A DNA stretch of 64,000 nt from JAFGVL01 sp963663245 (GTDB taxonomy: Bacteria > Bacteroidota > Bacteroidia > Bacteroidales > Paludibacteraceae): positions 992,001 to 1,056,000 of the forward strand of contig OY760143.1 of assembly GCA_963663245.1 (NCBI GenBank), in the 5' to 3' direction. Shown here piece after piece: positions 1-10,419 of the stretch (positions within the stretch are counted from its first letter, which is position 1; every line of letters begins with the position of its first letter). Made by a program: the position numbers and the translations under genes. The notes beneath the pieces are model-generated. The model saw nothing but the letters and a program-made list of their open reading frames with translations, was not told the DNA's origin and made no database searches.

Positions 1-57
1 TTTCGAGGACAAGAGCCATCAATTGATGCCTTGCTTGTTCGAAACGGAATAAAATAA
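1..57 (+). CDS. 3' end of an unidentified gene (partial)
   Basis: Frame 1 is open from the window edge to a TAA at 55-57 and encodes the last 18 residues of a protein, ending ALLVRNGIK. The piece is too short to assign to a family. It lies on the same strand as ruvA, but ruvA has its own well-formed promoter, so the two need not be co-transcribed. Confidence 0.5.
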   Translation, partial: FRGQEPSIDALLVRNGIK

Positions 58-130
58 CTCATTGATTAATAAAAGAATATAATACTTAAAATACCTAAAA
101 AAACAGCGTTCTGTAGTACAAAAAAACTGT

Positions 131-161
131 TTTGTTCGTTAACATTTTGTGTGTATCTTTG
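131..161 (+). promoter_or_regulatory. Bacteroidota-type promoter for ruvA
   Basis: TTTG at 131-134, a 19-nt spacer and TATCTTTG at 154-161 match the phylum's housekeeping consensus (TTTG at -33, TAnnTTTG at -7). Transcription would start near 167, about 20 nt before the ruvA ATG. Seen directly in sequence; activity is inferred. Confidence 0.75.
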
Positions 162-187
162 TTCGTTAAAGAAAAAACGCAAAATTT

Positions 188-769
188 ATGCTTGATTACA
201 TAAAAGGAGAAGTATCGGAAAAAAGTCCTACACACGTAGTTCTTGAGAATTCCGGTTTAGGCTATTTTATTAATATATCATTACCAACCTATTCACACTT
301 ATCAGATAAAACTTCCTGTAAGTTATTTGTTTACGAAGCTATTCGTGAAGATGCACATGTGCTGTATGGTTTTTTAAGCCAAGCAGAACGTGAACTCTTC
401 TTACACTTATTGTCAGTTTCTGGTGTAGGGGCTAGTACTGCACGTATGATTATGTCTTCATTATCAGTTTCTGAAATACAAGAAGTAATTTCAACAGCCA
501 ACGTAAATGTTCTTAAATCAGTAAAAGGAATTGGTTTAAAAACGGCAGAACGTATTATTGTAGACTTAAAAGGGAAAGTTGTAAAATCTGATGCAGACTC
601 TTCAGCATTGTTTTCTGTAGATAGCTCATCAAAAAAGGAAGCAATAGCAGCTTTAGTTATGCTTGGGTTTAATCAACAAGCTTCTCAAAAATCTATTGAA
701 AAAGTCATGAAAAATGATTCGAAACTTCCTGTAGAACAATTAATTAAACAAGCATTGAAAATGATTTAA
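188..769 (+). CDS. ruvA: Holliday junction branch migration protein RuvA
   Basis: RuvA is the DNA-binding subunit of the RuvAB motor, which tetramerises on Holliday junctions during recombinational repair. The 193-residue length is normal for the family. The N-terminal OB-fold (about residues 1-65), two helix-hairpin-helix motifs (SVSGVGASTARMI near 78-90 and VKGIGLKTAERIIVDLKGK near 113-131) and a C-terminal three-helix domain that contacts RuvB (SSKKEAIAALVMLGF onward) can all be seen. The ATG lies about 20 nt behind a clear promoter. sprA follows 52 nt downstream; the ruvA-sprA neighbourhood is common in this phylum. Confidence 0.96.
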   Translation: MLDYIKGEVSEKSPTHVVLENSGLGYFINISLPTYSHLSDKTSCKLFVYEAIREDAHVLYGFLSQAERELFLHLLSVSGVGASTARMIMSSLSVSEIQEVISTANVNVLKSVKGIGLKTAERIIVDLKGKVVKSDADSSALFSVDSSSKKEAIAALVMLGFNQQASQKSIEKVMKNDSKLPVEQLIKQALKMI

Positions 770-821
770 TTGTTTGTTTATTTTCTAATATTTATAAACC
801 AGTTACTTATAGAATTTTCTT

Positions 822-3800
822 TTGAATAGATTTCACAACATATTAATTTTACTCTTTTTCGGGATAGTTTTTGGAGCAGCTTATGCTGTTGTTAATGTTC
901 ATCTAGAAATAGACGAAAGTGCAACGATAAACTCTATTCAAAATACAACAGAAGAGGACTCCTCCGCCGTTAAATTTTCTGTTAAGAATGGGAAAATTGA
1001 CACTTATGAAGACTTGTCAAGAAAACACCCAATGGATTTAGAAGATCCAAATAATTTCTCTTCCGATGTTCAATATGACCCTCAATCAGGGATGTATGTT
1101 TTTAGCACAAAAGTAGGTGATATGGATGTTATTACTCCTTTTTCTATGACTGATAGTCAGTACAAAGATTATAGCTTAAAACAATCTATGCAACAATATT
1201 GGAGATCTAGAATTAAAGAAGAAGCCCAAAAAGATAAAGATAAACAACTTTCTTTAACAGATATCAAATTAAATCTTGGAGCTGCTGATAAAATATTTGG
1301 ACCTGGAGGTGTGCAAATAAAACTACAAGGATCAACAGAACTCCTTTTTGGCTTTAAAATCAATAGAATTGATAATCCTACCCTATCAGAAAGAATGCGT
1401 AAGCCATCTGCAATTTTTGATTTTGACGAAAAAATTCAAATGAATGTGAATGCCAAAGTAGGTGATAAAGTGAGTTTTGGTATGAATTATAATACAGAAT
1501 CTTCTTTTGATTTTGATCAATCAAAAATTAAATTAGCATTTGAAGGAAAAGAAGATGATATTATTAAAAATATAGAGGCTGGGAATGTAAGTTTGCCGCT
1601 TAATAGTTCCTTGATTAGAGGAAGCACAGCCTTGTTTGGTATTAAAACAGAAATGCAATTTGGAAAATTAACTGTTTCTGCAATTGCTACACAACAAGAA
1701 TCTGAATCAAAAACTGTGAGTTTGCGTAATGGAGCTCAAACTACTCGTTTTGAAATTGATGCTGATGAGTATGATGAAAACCGACATTTCTTTTTATCAC
1801 AATATTTTAGAAATAATTTTGAGAACTCAATGAGTAAATTACCCTATATCAATTCTGGTATTGTGGTTAATCGAGTTGAAGTTTGGGTGACAAATAAGCG
1901 TGCCGATTTTACTCAAGCACGTAACTTTGTTGCGTTTATGGATTTGGGAGAGACTGATGAGATTGATAATTCATACTGGACACCTTTGCCAGGGGTGAAA
2001 AACCCATATAATAATGCAAATAAGCTTTATGCCGATGTGTCAGGAGTAAATAATGTTCGTGATGTACAACAGGTAAATGCAGTTTTAGATAATAAATATG
2101 GAATTCTTAATATTGATTTTGATGGAGGTGAGGATTATGAAAAAGTCGAAAGTGCACGTAGATTAGATCCTTCTGAATATTCTATAAATTCTCAGTTAGG
2201 ATATATCTCTTTGAGAAGTCAATTAATGACAGATGAGGTTCTTGCAGTAGCTTTTGAATATTCGTACCAAGGGAAAGTATATCAAGTGGGAGAGTTTTCT
2301 ACAGATGGTATAGATGCTCCTGATGCATTATTTCTTAAATTAATAAAAGGGACCAGTTTCTCTAGTAGTCAAAAGAACTGGCATTTAATGATGAAAAATA
2401 TTTATTCATTAGGAGCCTCTCAGATACAAGTAGATAATTTTAAATTAGATGTTTTGTATCAAAGTGATTCTACGGGTGCATACATCAATTACCTTCCAGA
2501 AGGAGCTGTTAAAAATAAACCTCTGTTAAAAGTCTTGTCGCTTGATAGAATGGATAAAATGCAACAACTTCGTCCAGATGGATTATTTGATTTTGTAGAA
2601 GGTTATACTATAAACTCTACTATGGGTAGAATTATTTTTCCGGTACTTGAACCATTTGGTAGCTCTTTGCGGACAAGAATAGCTGATGATGCTATTGCAG
2701 ATAATATCGTATATCAAGAGTTATATGATGAAGCTAAATCAGATGCGATAGAGTTTGCCGAAAAGAATAAATTTAGAATAAAAGGAGAATATAAATCATC
2801 AGTAGGTTCGGAGATTCGCTTAAATGCTTTTAATGTTCCTCAAGGGTCTGTTGTTGTTACAGCAGGAGGAGTTGCTCTTACTGAGAATATTGATTATACG
2901 GTAGATTATGCTATGGGTTCTGTTACTATACTTAATCAATCTATTTTAGAATCAGGAACTAGTATTGACGTGTCTTTAGAAAGTCAGTCATTTTTTAGTA
3001 TGCAACGAAAATCACTCTCTGGAGCACATTTAGAATATGCATATAGTAAGGATTTAAGTATTGGAGCTACTATGTTGCATTTGTCTGAAAAGCCCTTAAC
3101 AACAAAAGTAACTATAGGGGATGAACCAATGTCTAATACAATTTGGGGAGCGAATGCCAGTTATAAAAAAGAATCTCAATTACTTACAAATATTTTAGAT
3201 AGACTTCCTTTAATAAAAGCAACTGCCCCTTCAAGTTTTTCATTTAATGGGGAATTTGCCCAACTTTTACCAGGACATTCATCTGTTGTTGGAGAACAAG
3301 GGTTATCATATTTAGATGATTTTGAGGCTTCTAAAGTGGGAATAAATATTCAATATCCTTATGCTTGGTTTTTAGCGAGTACACCAAAAGGAGGTAAGAT
3401 AGATGGACAAATTCCTTTTCCAGAAGCTTCGTTGTCTAATAATATTGATTATGGTAAAAATAGAGCATTGCTTTCTTGGTATAATGTAGATCCAATCTTT
3501 ACTCGAAGCACTACAACTACTCCAGATCATCTTAGAAATGATGTTGATCAATTATCTAATCACTTTGTAAGAGAGATATTAGAACAAGAGATATTTCCTA
3601 ATAGAGACCCTATTATCGGACAGGTAAATTCGTTAACAGTTTTGAATCTTTCATATTATCCTACTGAAAGAGGTCCATATAATTTGGACGCAGATAATAT
3701 TGATACAGATGGTTCATTATTAAATCCAGCTGATAGGTGGGGTGGTGTTATGCGTAAAATGGAAGTGCCTGATTTTGAAGCTGCAAATATTGAGTACCTT

Positions 3801-6800
3801 GAGTTTTGGATGATGGATCCTTTTGTTTATAATAAAACGGCTAAAGGGGGAGATTTATTCATTAACCTAGGAGAAATATCTGAAGATATTCTTAAAGATG
3901 GTAGAAAATCTTTTGAAAATGGACTTTCTGTTAATAATGACACATTACAAACGCAACAAACTGTTTGGGGTAGGGTGCCAATAACTCAGTCAATGGTAAA
4001 TGCTTTTGATAATAATGAATATTCTAGAGATTTCCAGGATGTTGGTTTGGATGGATTGAGAAATGAAGATGAGTTTACTTTTTCAACATATAGTAATTAT
4101 ATTACTCAATATAAATCAAAAATTAGCGCGGCTAATTTACCAATATTAGAGGCTGATCCGTATTCAGCTTTAAATGATCCTGCAGGTGATAATTTCCATT
4201 ATTTTAGAGGCGGAGATTATGATAAAGAAGAACTTAGTATTTTAGAACGATATAAACGATATAACGGGATGGAAGGCAACTCTCCAGTTACTACCAATAC
4301 AAGTGAATCTTATACAACCTCTTCTTCTACATTACCAAACGTAGAAGATATCAATCAAGATAATAATTTAAGTGAATACGAGCAATATTATATTTATAAA
4401 TTGTCATTGCGTCCTGCTGATATGATTGTTGGACAAAATCATATTATGGATAAAGTAACTGCTACAGTTAAGTTGAAAAATGGTGATAATGAACAAATAA
4501 CATGGTACCAGTTTAAAATTCCTGTTCGTGACTCCGATGATGATACATTTACTGGAGGTAACAGAAGTTTTAAGTCGATACGATTTATGAGAATGTATAT
4601 GACTAATTTCGAAGAAGAAACACATTTGCGTTTCGCAACGATGGAATTAGTTAGAGGAGATTGGAGAAAATATAAAAGTTCTTTGTTTCCTATAGGGAAG
4701 ACAAAACCAGCTACTAGTGGTGAATTAGATGTTGCTGTAGTTAATATTGAGGAGAACTCTGAGAGAAAACCTGTTAATTATGTGTTGCCAACTGGTATTA
4801 CTAGAGAACAAGATCCAAGTCAAGCACAAATTCGTCAAGAAAATGAGCAAGCAATGTCATTGCGAGTAACAGATCTTCCAGCATATGATGCTTTAGCTGT
4901 TTATAAAAATACCAGTTATGATATGCGTCAGTTTAAACGTTTTCAAATGTTTGTACATGCAGAGAAGATGATTGATGATGTAACAGACTTGCAAAATTCA
5001 CATTTAACTTGTTTTGTGAGGGTAGGTTCCGATTTAGTAGATAATTATTATGAATACGAGATACCACTAAAATTAACTCCACATGGAGTTTATGATCAAA
5101 CAGAGGAATCGGGAGATAGAAGAATTGTATGGCCTGATGAAAATATGTTTGATTTTCCATTGTCGTTACTTACTGATGTGAAAATTGAAAGAAATGTAGC
5201 CAGAAAAAGTGGTGCTGCTTCTTTAGTATCTAAGTTTTCACTTAAAGATCCTGATAAACCACTAAATCAAGTAACAATTATAGGGAATCCTAGTTTAGGT
5301 GATGTGCAAAGTATTATGATTGGTGTTAGAAACCAGACAGGAGATGTTAAATCAGGGGAGATTTGGATTAATGAGCTACGTATGTCCGATTTTAATGAAG
5401 AGAGTGGTTATGCAGCTGTGGCAAATGCTACAGTTAATTTATCAGATCTCGGAAGTGTAAGTCTTGCTGGTAGAATTGAAACAACAGGTTTTGGTAGTGT
5501 AGAAGATAATGTGATGGACAGAAGAATGGATGATTTCTCTCAGTTTAATGTTTCAACAAACTTTGAGTTGGGTAGGCTATTTCCTGAAAAAGCAAAGGTG
5601 AAAATACCAATGTTCTATTCTTATTCTCAAGAATTAACTAAACCCAAATATGACGCTTTTAATCAAGATGTGTTGTTAGATGAAACCTTAGATAATGCTA
5701 TTTCAAAACATGAAGAAGATTCTATTTCAGATTATTCTAATTCTGTTTTTACCACAAAAGGATTTAATTTAACAAATGTGAAAATAGATATAAGAAGCAA
5801 AAATCCAATGTTTTATGATCCTACAAACTTTACGTTTGGATATTCTTATACCGAATCAAATCAGCATAATCCTGAAGTAGAAAGAAATGTGATGAAAGAT
5901 TACAGAGGCTCTTTTAATTATAATTATGTAATAAAAACGAAGCCCGTAGAACCTTTAAAAAAGATTAAGGCTTTGCGGTCTCCATACTTAAAATTATTTA
6001 CTGATTTTAATTTTTATTATTTACCTTCAAGTATCTCCTATAACAATACCTTGATGCGACAGTATAATGAGATGCAAATGAGAAATTTTAATAATGTCGA
6101 TATTCAATATACAGATCCAAATAACCCTCTTTTATCTTCAAGTAAGAGTTTCTTATGGAATAGAAAATTTGATTTAAAGTATGACTTAAGTAAAGCACTG
6201 AGATTGACCTATAGTAATGCTACAAATGCTCATATTGATGAGACTAGATATACGCCTGTTAATAAAGAGCTTTTCCCTACAGAATATGAAAACTGGAAAG
6301 ATACTGTTATGCAAAGTATTATGTCTTTTGGTAGACCGCTAGCTTATCAGCAAGTTGTTACTGCAAGTTATTCATTGCCTTTAAAAAAGATTCCATTTTT
6401 AAGTTGGATTAATTCTAATGTAATGTACAATGGTAATTATACTTGGGATAGAGGCCCTTTAACGGCTGAAGATGAAGCGGCTGGAATAAAAGAGTCTAGT
6501 TTGGGAAATAGGATTACAAGTTTAGGGGCTTGGCAGTTGGATGCTCGTATGAGTATGAAACAATTATATGATAAATCTAAATATCTAAAAAAAGTAAATA
6601 GGCGTTTTTCATCAAGAAGAACAAATAAGAAGAATGAGAAAAGTAATAGGCCTCAAAGGAAGAATGAACAACAGGTGACCTTGGTTAAGGGCAAGAAAAT
6701 TAAGTTTCTACATCGATTGAATGCTAACTTGATTATGGTAACGGCCTATGATTCAATTAATAAAGAGTTTAAGCTGAAGTATAAAGTTCTAGACAAGAAT

Positions 6801-8309
6801 ACCATTGAAATAGACCCTAAGTTTTCAGAAAGAAATGTTAAAGTTAAAGTTGTTGTGTTAGATCCGAATGATGTGAGTGGATTGGATAATGTTTTGCAAT
6901 ATGTCTCAAGAGGATTAATGATGGTTAGGAATATTTCATTTAATTACAACCAAAGTAACGGTATGGGATTAAATGGGTTTAAGCCCGATAATGGCTTTTT
7001 TGGACAAGATACGTATCAAGGTAAATATGCTCCAGGAGTACTCTTCTCAATGGGTTATCAAGATCCAGATTTTATAGAAAAAGCGAAGAATGAGAATTGG
7101 TTGAGCGGAGACCCTACGATGGAGGCAGCTAGTCAAACTTTTACTTCAGACTTATCTGTTAAAATGCAAGTTGAACCACTGCCTGGGTTGAAAGTTGATT
7201 TTGGAGCATCAAGAAACTATACTTCTCAGTCGATGGTGCAGTATGTGCACAACGGTATGCCAACAACTAATACGGGTAGTTTTAGTATGACTACAATAGC
7301 TGTTAAAACTATTTTTAGTAGCTCTGGAGACATTGGAGATAATTATTATTCTAAAACATACGAGACATTTAAAACAAATCGAGCAGCGGCTGTTAAAATA
7401 ATGAATAGTAAATATAATGGATTAGCATATCCAACTACAGGTTTTTTATCTGATAATCCTGTTTTAGGTACTTATGATTCATCAACACAAGGTTTTTCCG
7501 AGAATTCTACGGATGTGTTAATTCCTTCATTCTTATCAGCATATACTGGTAGTAGTATTAATAATCAGACTTTTAAACTAATACCTTCAATTATTAAATT
7601 ATTACCTAACTGGAGAATATCATACGATGGATTATCTCGTATCCCATTTATAAAAGATAGATTTAAAAGTGTTAATTTAGTTCATTCATATATTTGTAAA
7701 TATAATATAGGGTCTTTTGCTTCCTATGCGAATTGGGTAGAAGCAGAAGATGGCTTTGGTTTTACTAAAGACGTAACAACAGATTTGCCAGTCCCTTCGT
7801 CACAATTTGATGTTGCTTCGGTATCTATTTCAGAGAATTTTAATCCATTAGTTAGAGTAGAAGCAACCTTAAAAAATAGCTTAACCTTTAGTGGAGAGTA
7901 TAGGACTGGGAGAAATTTAGCTCTTAATTTATCTAGTAGTCAAATTGTTGAATCGTCAAATAATGAATGGGTAGGTGGAATTGGATATAGAATTTCTGAT
8001 TTTGATGTGATTTTACAGTTGAGTAATGATAAAGAAAAAAAGGTTAAAAATGATTTAAATTTACGATTAGATATTTCTTCAAAAGATTTTAAAACGTTGA
8101 TTAGAAAAATTGATGATGACTTAGCAACACAAGCTACTGCCGGTGATAATACCCTTGGTATACAGTTTTCAGCAGAATATGTGTTTAGTTCGAAAATGAA
8201 TTTTAGACTTTACTATGACTATCAAGCAACCAACCCATTAGTATCTTCTTCTTATCCAACTAAGAGTCATAATTTTGGAATTAGTGTTAAGCTATTGTTG
8301 ACCAGATAA
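822..8309 (+). CDS. sprA: T9SS outer-membrane translocon SprA/Sov
   Basis: SprA (Sov in Porphyromonas) is the giant outer-membrane beta-barrel through which type IX secretion substrates leave the cell; in flavobacteria it is also needed for gliding. At 2495 residues it is slightly longer than the roughly 2400-residue F. johnsoniae protein. The start is TTG at 822: an in-frame TAG at 810-812 excludes anything further upstream, and the TTG gives a good signal peptide (NRFHNILILLFFGIVFGAAYA). Most of the chain is alternating beta-strand sequence with many aromatic residues, ending in a strand typical of outer-membrane proteins (HNFGISVKLLLTR). A very basic insert near residues 1925-1950 (RRFSSRRTNKKNEK...) is unusual for a barrel and probably forms a periplasmic or surface loop. 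T9SS cargo and porD occur elsewhere in the window. Confidence 0.95.
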   Translation: MNRFHNILILLFFGIVFGAAYAVVNVHLEIDESATINSIQNTTEEDSSAVKFSVKNGKIDTYEDLSRKHPMDLEDPNNFSSDVQYDPQSGMYVFSTKVGDMDVITPFSMTDSQYKDYSLKQSMQQYWRSRIKEEAQKDKDKQLSLTDIKLNLGAADKIFGPGGVQIKLQGSTELLFGFKINRIDNPTLSERMRKPSAIFDFDEKIQMNVNAKVGDKVSFGMNYNTESSFDFDQSKIKLAFEGKEDDIIKNIEAGNVSLPLNSSLIRGSTALFGIKTEMQFGKLTVSAIATQQESESKTVSLRNGAQTTRFEIDADEYDENRHFFLSQYFRNNFENSMSKLPYINSGIVVNRVEVWVTNKRADFTQARNFVAFMDLGETDEIDNSYWTPLPGVKNPYNNANKLYADVSGVNNVRDVQQVNAVLDNKYGILNIDFDGGEDYEKVESARRLDPSEYSINSQLGYISLRSQLMTDEVLAVAFEYSYQGKVYQVGEFSTDGIDAPDALFLKLIKGTSFSSSQKNWHLMMKNIYSLGASQIQVDNFKLDVLYQSDSTGAYINYLPEGAVKNKPLLKVLSLDRMDKMQQLRPDGLFDFVEGYTINSTMGRIIFPVLEPFGSSLRTRIADDAIADNIVYQELYDEAKSDAIEFAEKNKFRIKGEYKSSVGSEIRLNAFNVPQGSVVVTAGGVALTENIDYTVDYAMGSVTILNQSILESGTSIDVSLESQSFFSMQRKSLSGAHLEYAYSKDLSIGATMLHLSEKPLTTKVTIGDEPMSNTIWGANASYKKESQLLTNILDRLPLIKATAPSSFSFNGEFAQLLPGHSSVVGEQGLSYLDDFEASKVGINIQYPYAWFLASTPKGGKIDGQIPFPEASLSNNIDYGKNRALLSWYNVDPIFTRSTTTTPDHLRNDVDQLSNHFVREILEQEIFPNRDPIIGQVNSLTVLNLSYYPTERGPYNLDADNIDTDGSLLNPADRWGGVMRKMEVPDFEAANIEYLEFWMMDPFVYNKTAKGGDLFINLGEISEDILKDGRKSFENGLSVNNDTLQTQQTVWGRVPITQSMVNAFDNNEYSRDFQDVGLDGLRNEDEFTFSTYSNYITQYKSKISAANLPILEADPYSALNDPAGDNFHYFRGGDYDKEELSILERYKRYNGMEGNSPVTTNTSESYTTSSSTLPNVEDINQDNNLSEYEQYYIYKLSLRPADMIVGQNHIMDKVTATVKLKNGDNEQITWYQFKIPVRDSDDDTFTGGNRSFKSIRFMRMYMTNFEEETHLRFATMELVRGDWRKYKSSLFPIGKTKPATSGELDVAVVNIEENSERKPVNYVLPTGITREQDPSQAQIRQENEQAMSLRVTDLPAYDALAVYKNTSYDMRQFKRFQMFVHAEKMIDDVTDLQNSHLTCFVRVGSDLVDNYYEYEIPLKLTPHGVYDQTEESGDRRIVWPDENMFDFPLSLLTDVKIERNVARKSGAASLVSKFSLKDPDKPLNQVTIIGNPSLGDVQSIMIGVRNQTGDVKSGEIWINELRMSDFNEESGYAAVANATVNLSDLGSVSLAGRIETTGFGSVEDNVMDRRMDDFSQFNVSTNFELGRLFPEKAKVKIPMFYSYSQELTKPKYDAFNQDVLLDETLDNAISKHEEDSISDYSNSVFTTKGFNLTNVKIDIRSKNPMFYDPTNFTFGYSYTESNQHNPEVERNVMKDYRGSFNYNYVIKTKPVEPLKKIKALRSPYLKLFTDFNFYYLPSSISYNNTLMRQYNEMQMRNFNNVDIQYTDPNNPLLSSSKSFLWNRKFDLKYDLSKALRLTYSNATNAHIDETRYTPVNKELFPTEYENWKDTVMQSIMSFGRPLAYQQVVTASYSLPLKKIPFLSWINSNVMYNGNYTWDRGPLTAEDEAAGIKESSLGNRITSLGAWQLDARMSMKQLYDKSKYLKKVNRRFSSRRTNKKNEKSNRPQRKNEQQVTLVKGKKIKFLHRLNANLIMVTAYDSINKEFKLKYKVLDKNTIEIDPKFSERNVKVKVVVLDPNDVSGLDNVLQYVSRGLMMVRNISFNYNQSNGMGLNGFKPDNGFFGQDTYQGKYAPGVLFSMGYQDPDFIEKAKNENWLSGDPTMEAASQTFTSDLSVKMQVEPLPGLKVDFGASRNYTSQSMVQYVHNGMPTTNTGSFSMTTIAVKTIFSSSGDIGDNYYSKTYETFKTNRAAAVKIMNSKYNGLAYPTTGFLSDNPVLGTYDSSTQGFSENSTDVLIPSFLSAYTGSSINNQTFKLIPSIIKLLPNWRISYDGLSRIPFIKDRFKSVNLVHSYICKYNIGSFASYANWVEAEDGFGFTKDVTTDLPVPSSQFDVASVSISENFNPLVRVEATLKNSLTFSGEYRTGRNLALNLSSSQIVESSNNEWVGGIGYRISDFDVILQLSNDKEKKVKNDLNLRLDISSKDFKTLIRKIDDDLATQATAGDNTLGIQFSAEYVFSSKMNFRLYYDYQATNPLVSSSYPTKSHNFGISVKLLLTR

Positions 8310-8325
8310 AACTTTATTATCTTTG
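8295..8325 (+). promoter_or_regulatory. Promoter for the DsbD-like gene
   Basis: TTG (8295-8297 or 8298-8300) lies 17-20 nt before TATCTTTG (8318-8325). The box overlaps the TTG at 8323, so translation must start further down, at the ATG at 8335. The promoter sits in the tail of sprA. Confidence 0.65.
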
Positions 8326-8334
8326 TTATCTCTT

Positions 8335-10284
8335 ATGAAAAAAATACAGTTGTCAATTTTGTTTGTTTTTTTGCTATTAACTTCATTGTTAAAGGCAGAA
8401 ATAATTGATCCAGTAAATTGGACCTTTGAACAGAATTCCCTTTCTCAAACTGAAGCTGAGCTTATCATTAAGGCAACTATTACTAAACCATACCATATAT
8501 ATGGTTTAGAAGATAGTAACCCTATGCCTACTACTATTACTTTTTCTACTGTAGAAGGAGTAACATTAATAGATAGTGTATATGTTCATGCTGACTCTAA
8601 AGCTGTAAAAGAGTATGATGAAACTTTTGAAACCGATGTTGTTTGGTTTAAAAGTGAAGTGACTTTTGTCCAAAAGATTCTTATTACTGATAAAAACAAG
8701 TTCTTTATAACAGGAACTGTAAAGTTTATGTCTTGTAATGATGAGAGTTGCCTGCCTCCTAAAAAAGAACCTTTTACTTTTGGAAAGAAGGAAGAAGTTA
8801 TTGAAGAAGATACCGTAACAAAAGGCTTTTTTATTGAGCCTATTCAGTTAGATGAGATAATGTCAGATGATAAGGTTGATTATTGGGAGCCAGTAATTGA
8901 TCAGATAAATGGTTTGGATAGTGATAATTCTTCCAGTGATGGTCAAGAAGGTGTATCCTATTGGTTTATATTTATAGCCGGATTTTTAGGTGGTTTATTA
9001 GCACTATTCACTCCTTGTGTTTGGCCAATTATCCCTATGACAGTTAGCTTTTTCTTAAAACGAAATAAAGATAAAGCTAAGGGTAGAAGAGAGGCTGTGT
9101 TTTATGGTTTGTCTATTAATGTAATTTATGTAGTACTTGGGATTTTAATAACATTAGTATTTGGTGCAAGTGCATTAAATACCCTTTCAACAAATGCTGT
9201 GTTTAATTTAGTATTTGTTGTTTTACTAATTGTTTTTGCCCTTTCATTCTTTGGCTATTTTGAAATTACATTACCAGCTTCTTGGTCTACAGCACTTAAC
9301 GAAAAAGCTGAAAGCACTACTGGTATTGTGAGTATACTGTTGATGGCATTTACTTTAGTTGTTGTTTCTTTCTCGTGTACAGGTCCAATAATAGGAACAC
9401 TTCTGGTTGAAGTTTCAACAACAAATTCCTTATTAGGACCAGCAGTTGGAATGTTTGGATTTGCATTTGCATTGTCTATTCCATTTAGTTTATTTGCCTT
9501 ATTTCCAACATGGTTAAACTCGATGCCTCGTTCAGGTAGTTGGATGAATAATGTAAAAGTAGTTTTAGCATTTCTTGAACTTGGATTTGCATTGAAATTC
9601 TTTTCTGTAGCAGACCTTACTTATGGCTGGGGGTTGCTTACACGAAATGTATTTATTAGTATATGGATAGTTCTTTCTGTAGCTTTAGCATTATACTTAT
9701 TGGGTTATATTCGTTTTCCACATGATAGTAAGAATCAGCATATAAATTGGGTTCGTAGGCTTTTAGCCGTTGCTGCATTTGTTTTTGTAGGGTATCTTTC
9801 ATGTGGTTTTTGGGGAACTCCTTTAAAGGAAATTAGTGCATTCTTACCTCCTCAAGAAACACATAATCAATTTACTGATTATGATGAAGGAATGGCCTTT
9901 GCTACAGAGAAAAAATTACCTGTCTTTGTCGATTTTACTGGATATGGATGTGTTAACTGTCGTAAAATGGAAGCTGCTGTATTTAAAGAAGCATCCGTTG
10001 AGCGTTTAATGTCTCAATTTGTCGTAATCAATCTTTATGTAGACCACCGTGAACCATTAGATAAGCCTGAAACTGTGGAAGAAAATGGCAAGAAACTTTT
10101 GCTTGAAACAAAGGGTGAAAAATGGAGCTATCTACAACGTGCAAAATTTGGCGCTAATGCCCAGCCTTATTATGTTTTATTAGATAATAAGGGTCATATG
10201 ATAAGTAATCCTTATGCTTATAATGAGAATATTAAAGCATTTGTTGATTATTTAGAAAGGGCGCTTGATAAGTATAATTATTAG
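8335..10284 (+). CDS. DsbD-like thiol:disulfide interchange protein
   Basis: This protein moves reducing equivalents from cytoplasmic thioredoxin to periplasmic partners. The order is a signal peptide (KKIQLSILFVFLLLTSLLKA), an N-terminal periplasmic DsbD-alpha-like domain with a Cys pair (MSCNDESCLPP), a transmembrane DsbD core with cysteines in FTPCVWPIIP and SFSCTGPIIG, and a C-terminal thioredoxin domain with the motif GCVNCRKM near residue 537. The in-frame TTG at 8323 falls inside the promoter box, so the ATG at 8335 is preferred (649 residues). A terminator follows at 10313, separating it from grpE. Confidence 0.9.
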   Translation: MKKIQLSILFVFLLLTSLLKAEIIDPVNWTFEQNSLSQTEAELIIKATITKPYHIYGLEDSNPMPTTITFSTVEGVTLIDSVYVHADSKAVKEYDETFETDVVWFKSEVTFVQKILITDKNKFFITGTVKFMSCNDESCLPPKKEPFTFGKKEEVIEEDTVTKGFFIEPIQLDEIMSDDKVDYWEPVIDQINGLDSDNSSSDGQEGVSYWFIFIAGFLGGLLALFTPCVWPIIPMTVSFFLKRNKDKAKGRREAVFYGLSINVIYVVLGILITLVFGASALNTLSTNAVFNLVFVVLLIVFALSFFGYFEITLPASWSTALNEKAESTTGIVSILLMAFTLVVVSFSCTGPIIGTLLVEVSTTNSLLGPAVGMFGFAFALSIPFSLFALFPTWLNSMPRSGSWMNNVKVVLAFLELGFALKFFSVADLTYGWGLLTRNVFISIWIVLSVALALYLLGYIRFPHDSKNQHINWVRRLLAVAAFVFVGYLSCGFWGTPLKEISAFLPPQETHNQFTDYDEGMAFATEKKLPVFVDFTGYGCVNCRKMEAAVFKEASVERLMSQFVVINLYVDHREPLDKPETVEENGKKLLLETKGEKWSYLQRAKFGANAQPYYVLLDNKGHMISNPYAYNENIKAFVDYLERALDKYNY

Positions 10285-10312
10285 AAATCACTTGCAATTT
10301 AATGTATAATTG

Positions 10313-10353
10313 GCGCAAGGCTGACAAATATTCAGTTTTGCGCTCTGTTTTTT
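10313..10353 (+). terminator. Intrinsic terminator after the dsbD-like gene
   Basis: Arms 10313-10324 and 10332-10343 form a 12-bp stem with two G-U pairs, followed after four bases by a run of six T. A second hairpin (TTTTTCTGCCA at 10349-10359 with its complement at 10369-10379) follows and lies in the grpE leader. Confidence 0.65.
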
Positions 10354-10419
10354 CTGCCATATTGTTGTTGGCAGAAAAATTGTAAATGAGGCGATACCGA
10401 AATTTTAAGAATTAATTAT

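Noticed and set aside
8323..8334. TTG start at 8323 for the DsbD-like protein
   Set aside because: The TTG is part of the -7 box TATCTTTG; the ATG at 8335 leads straight into a basic signal-peptide start.
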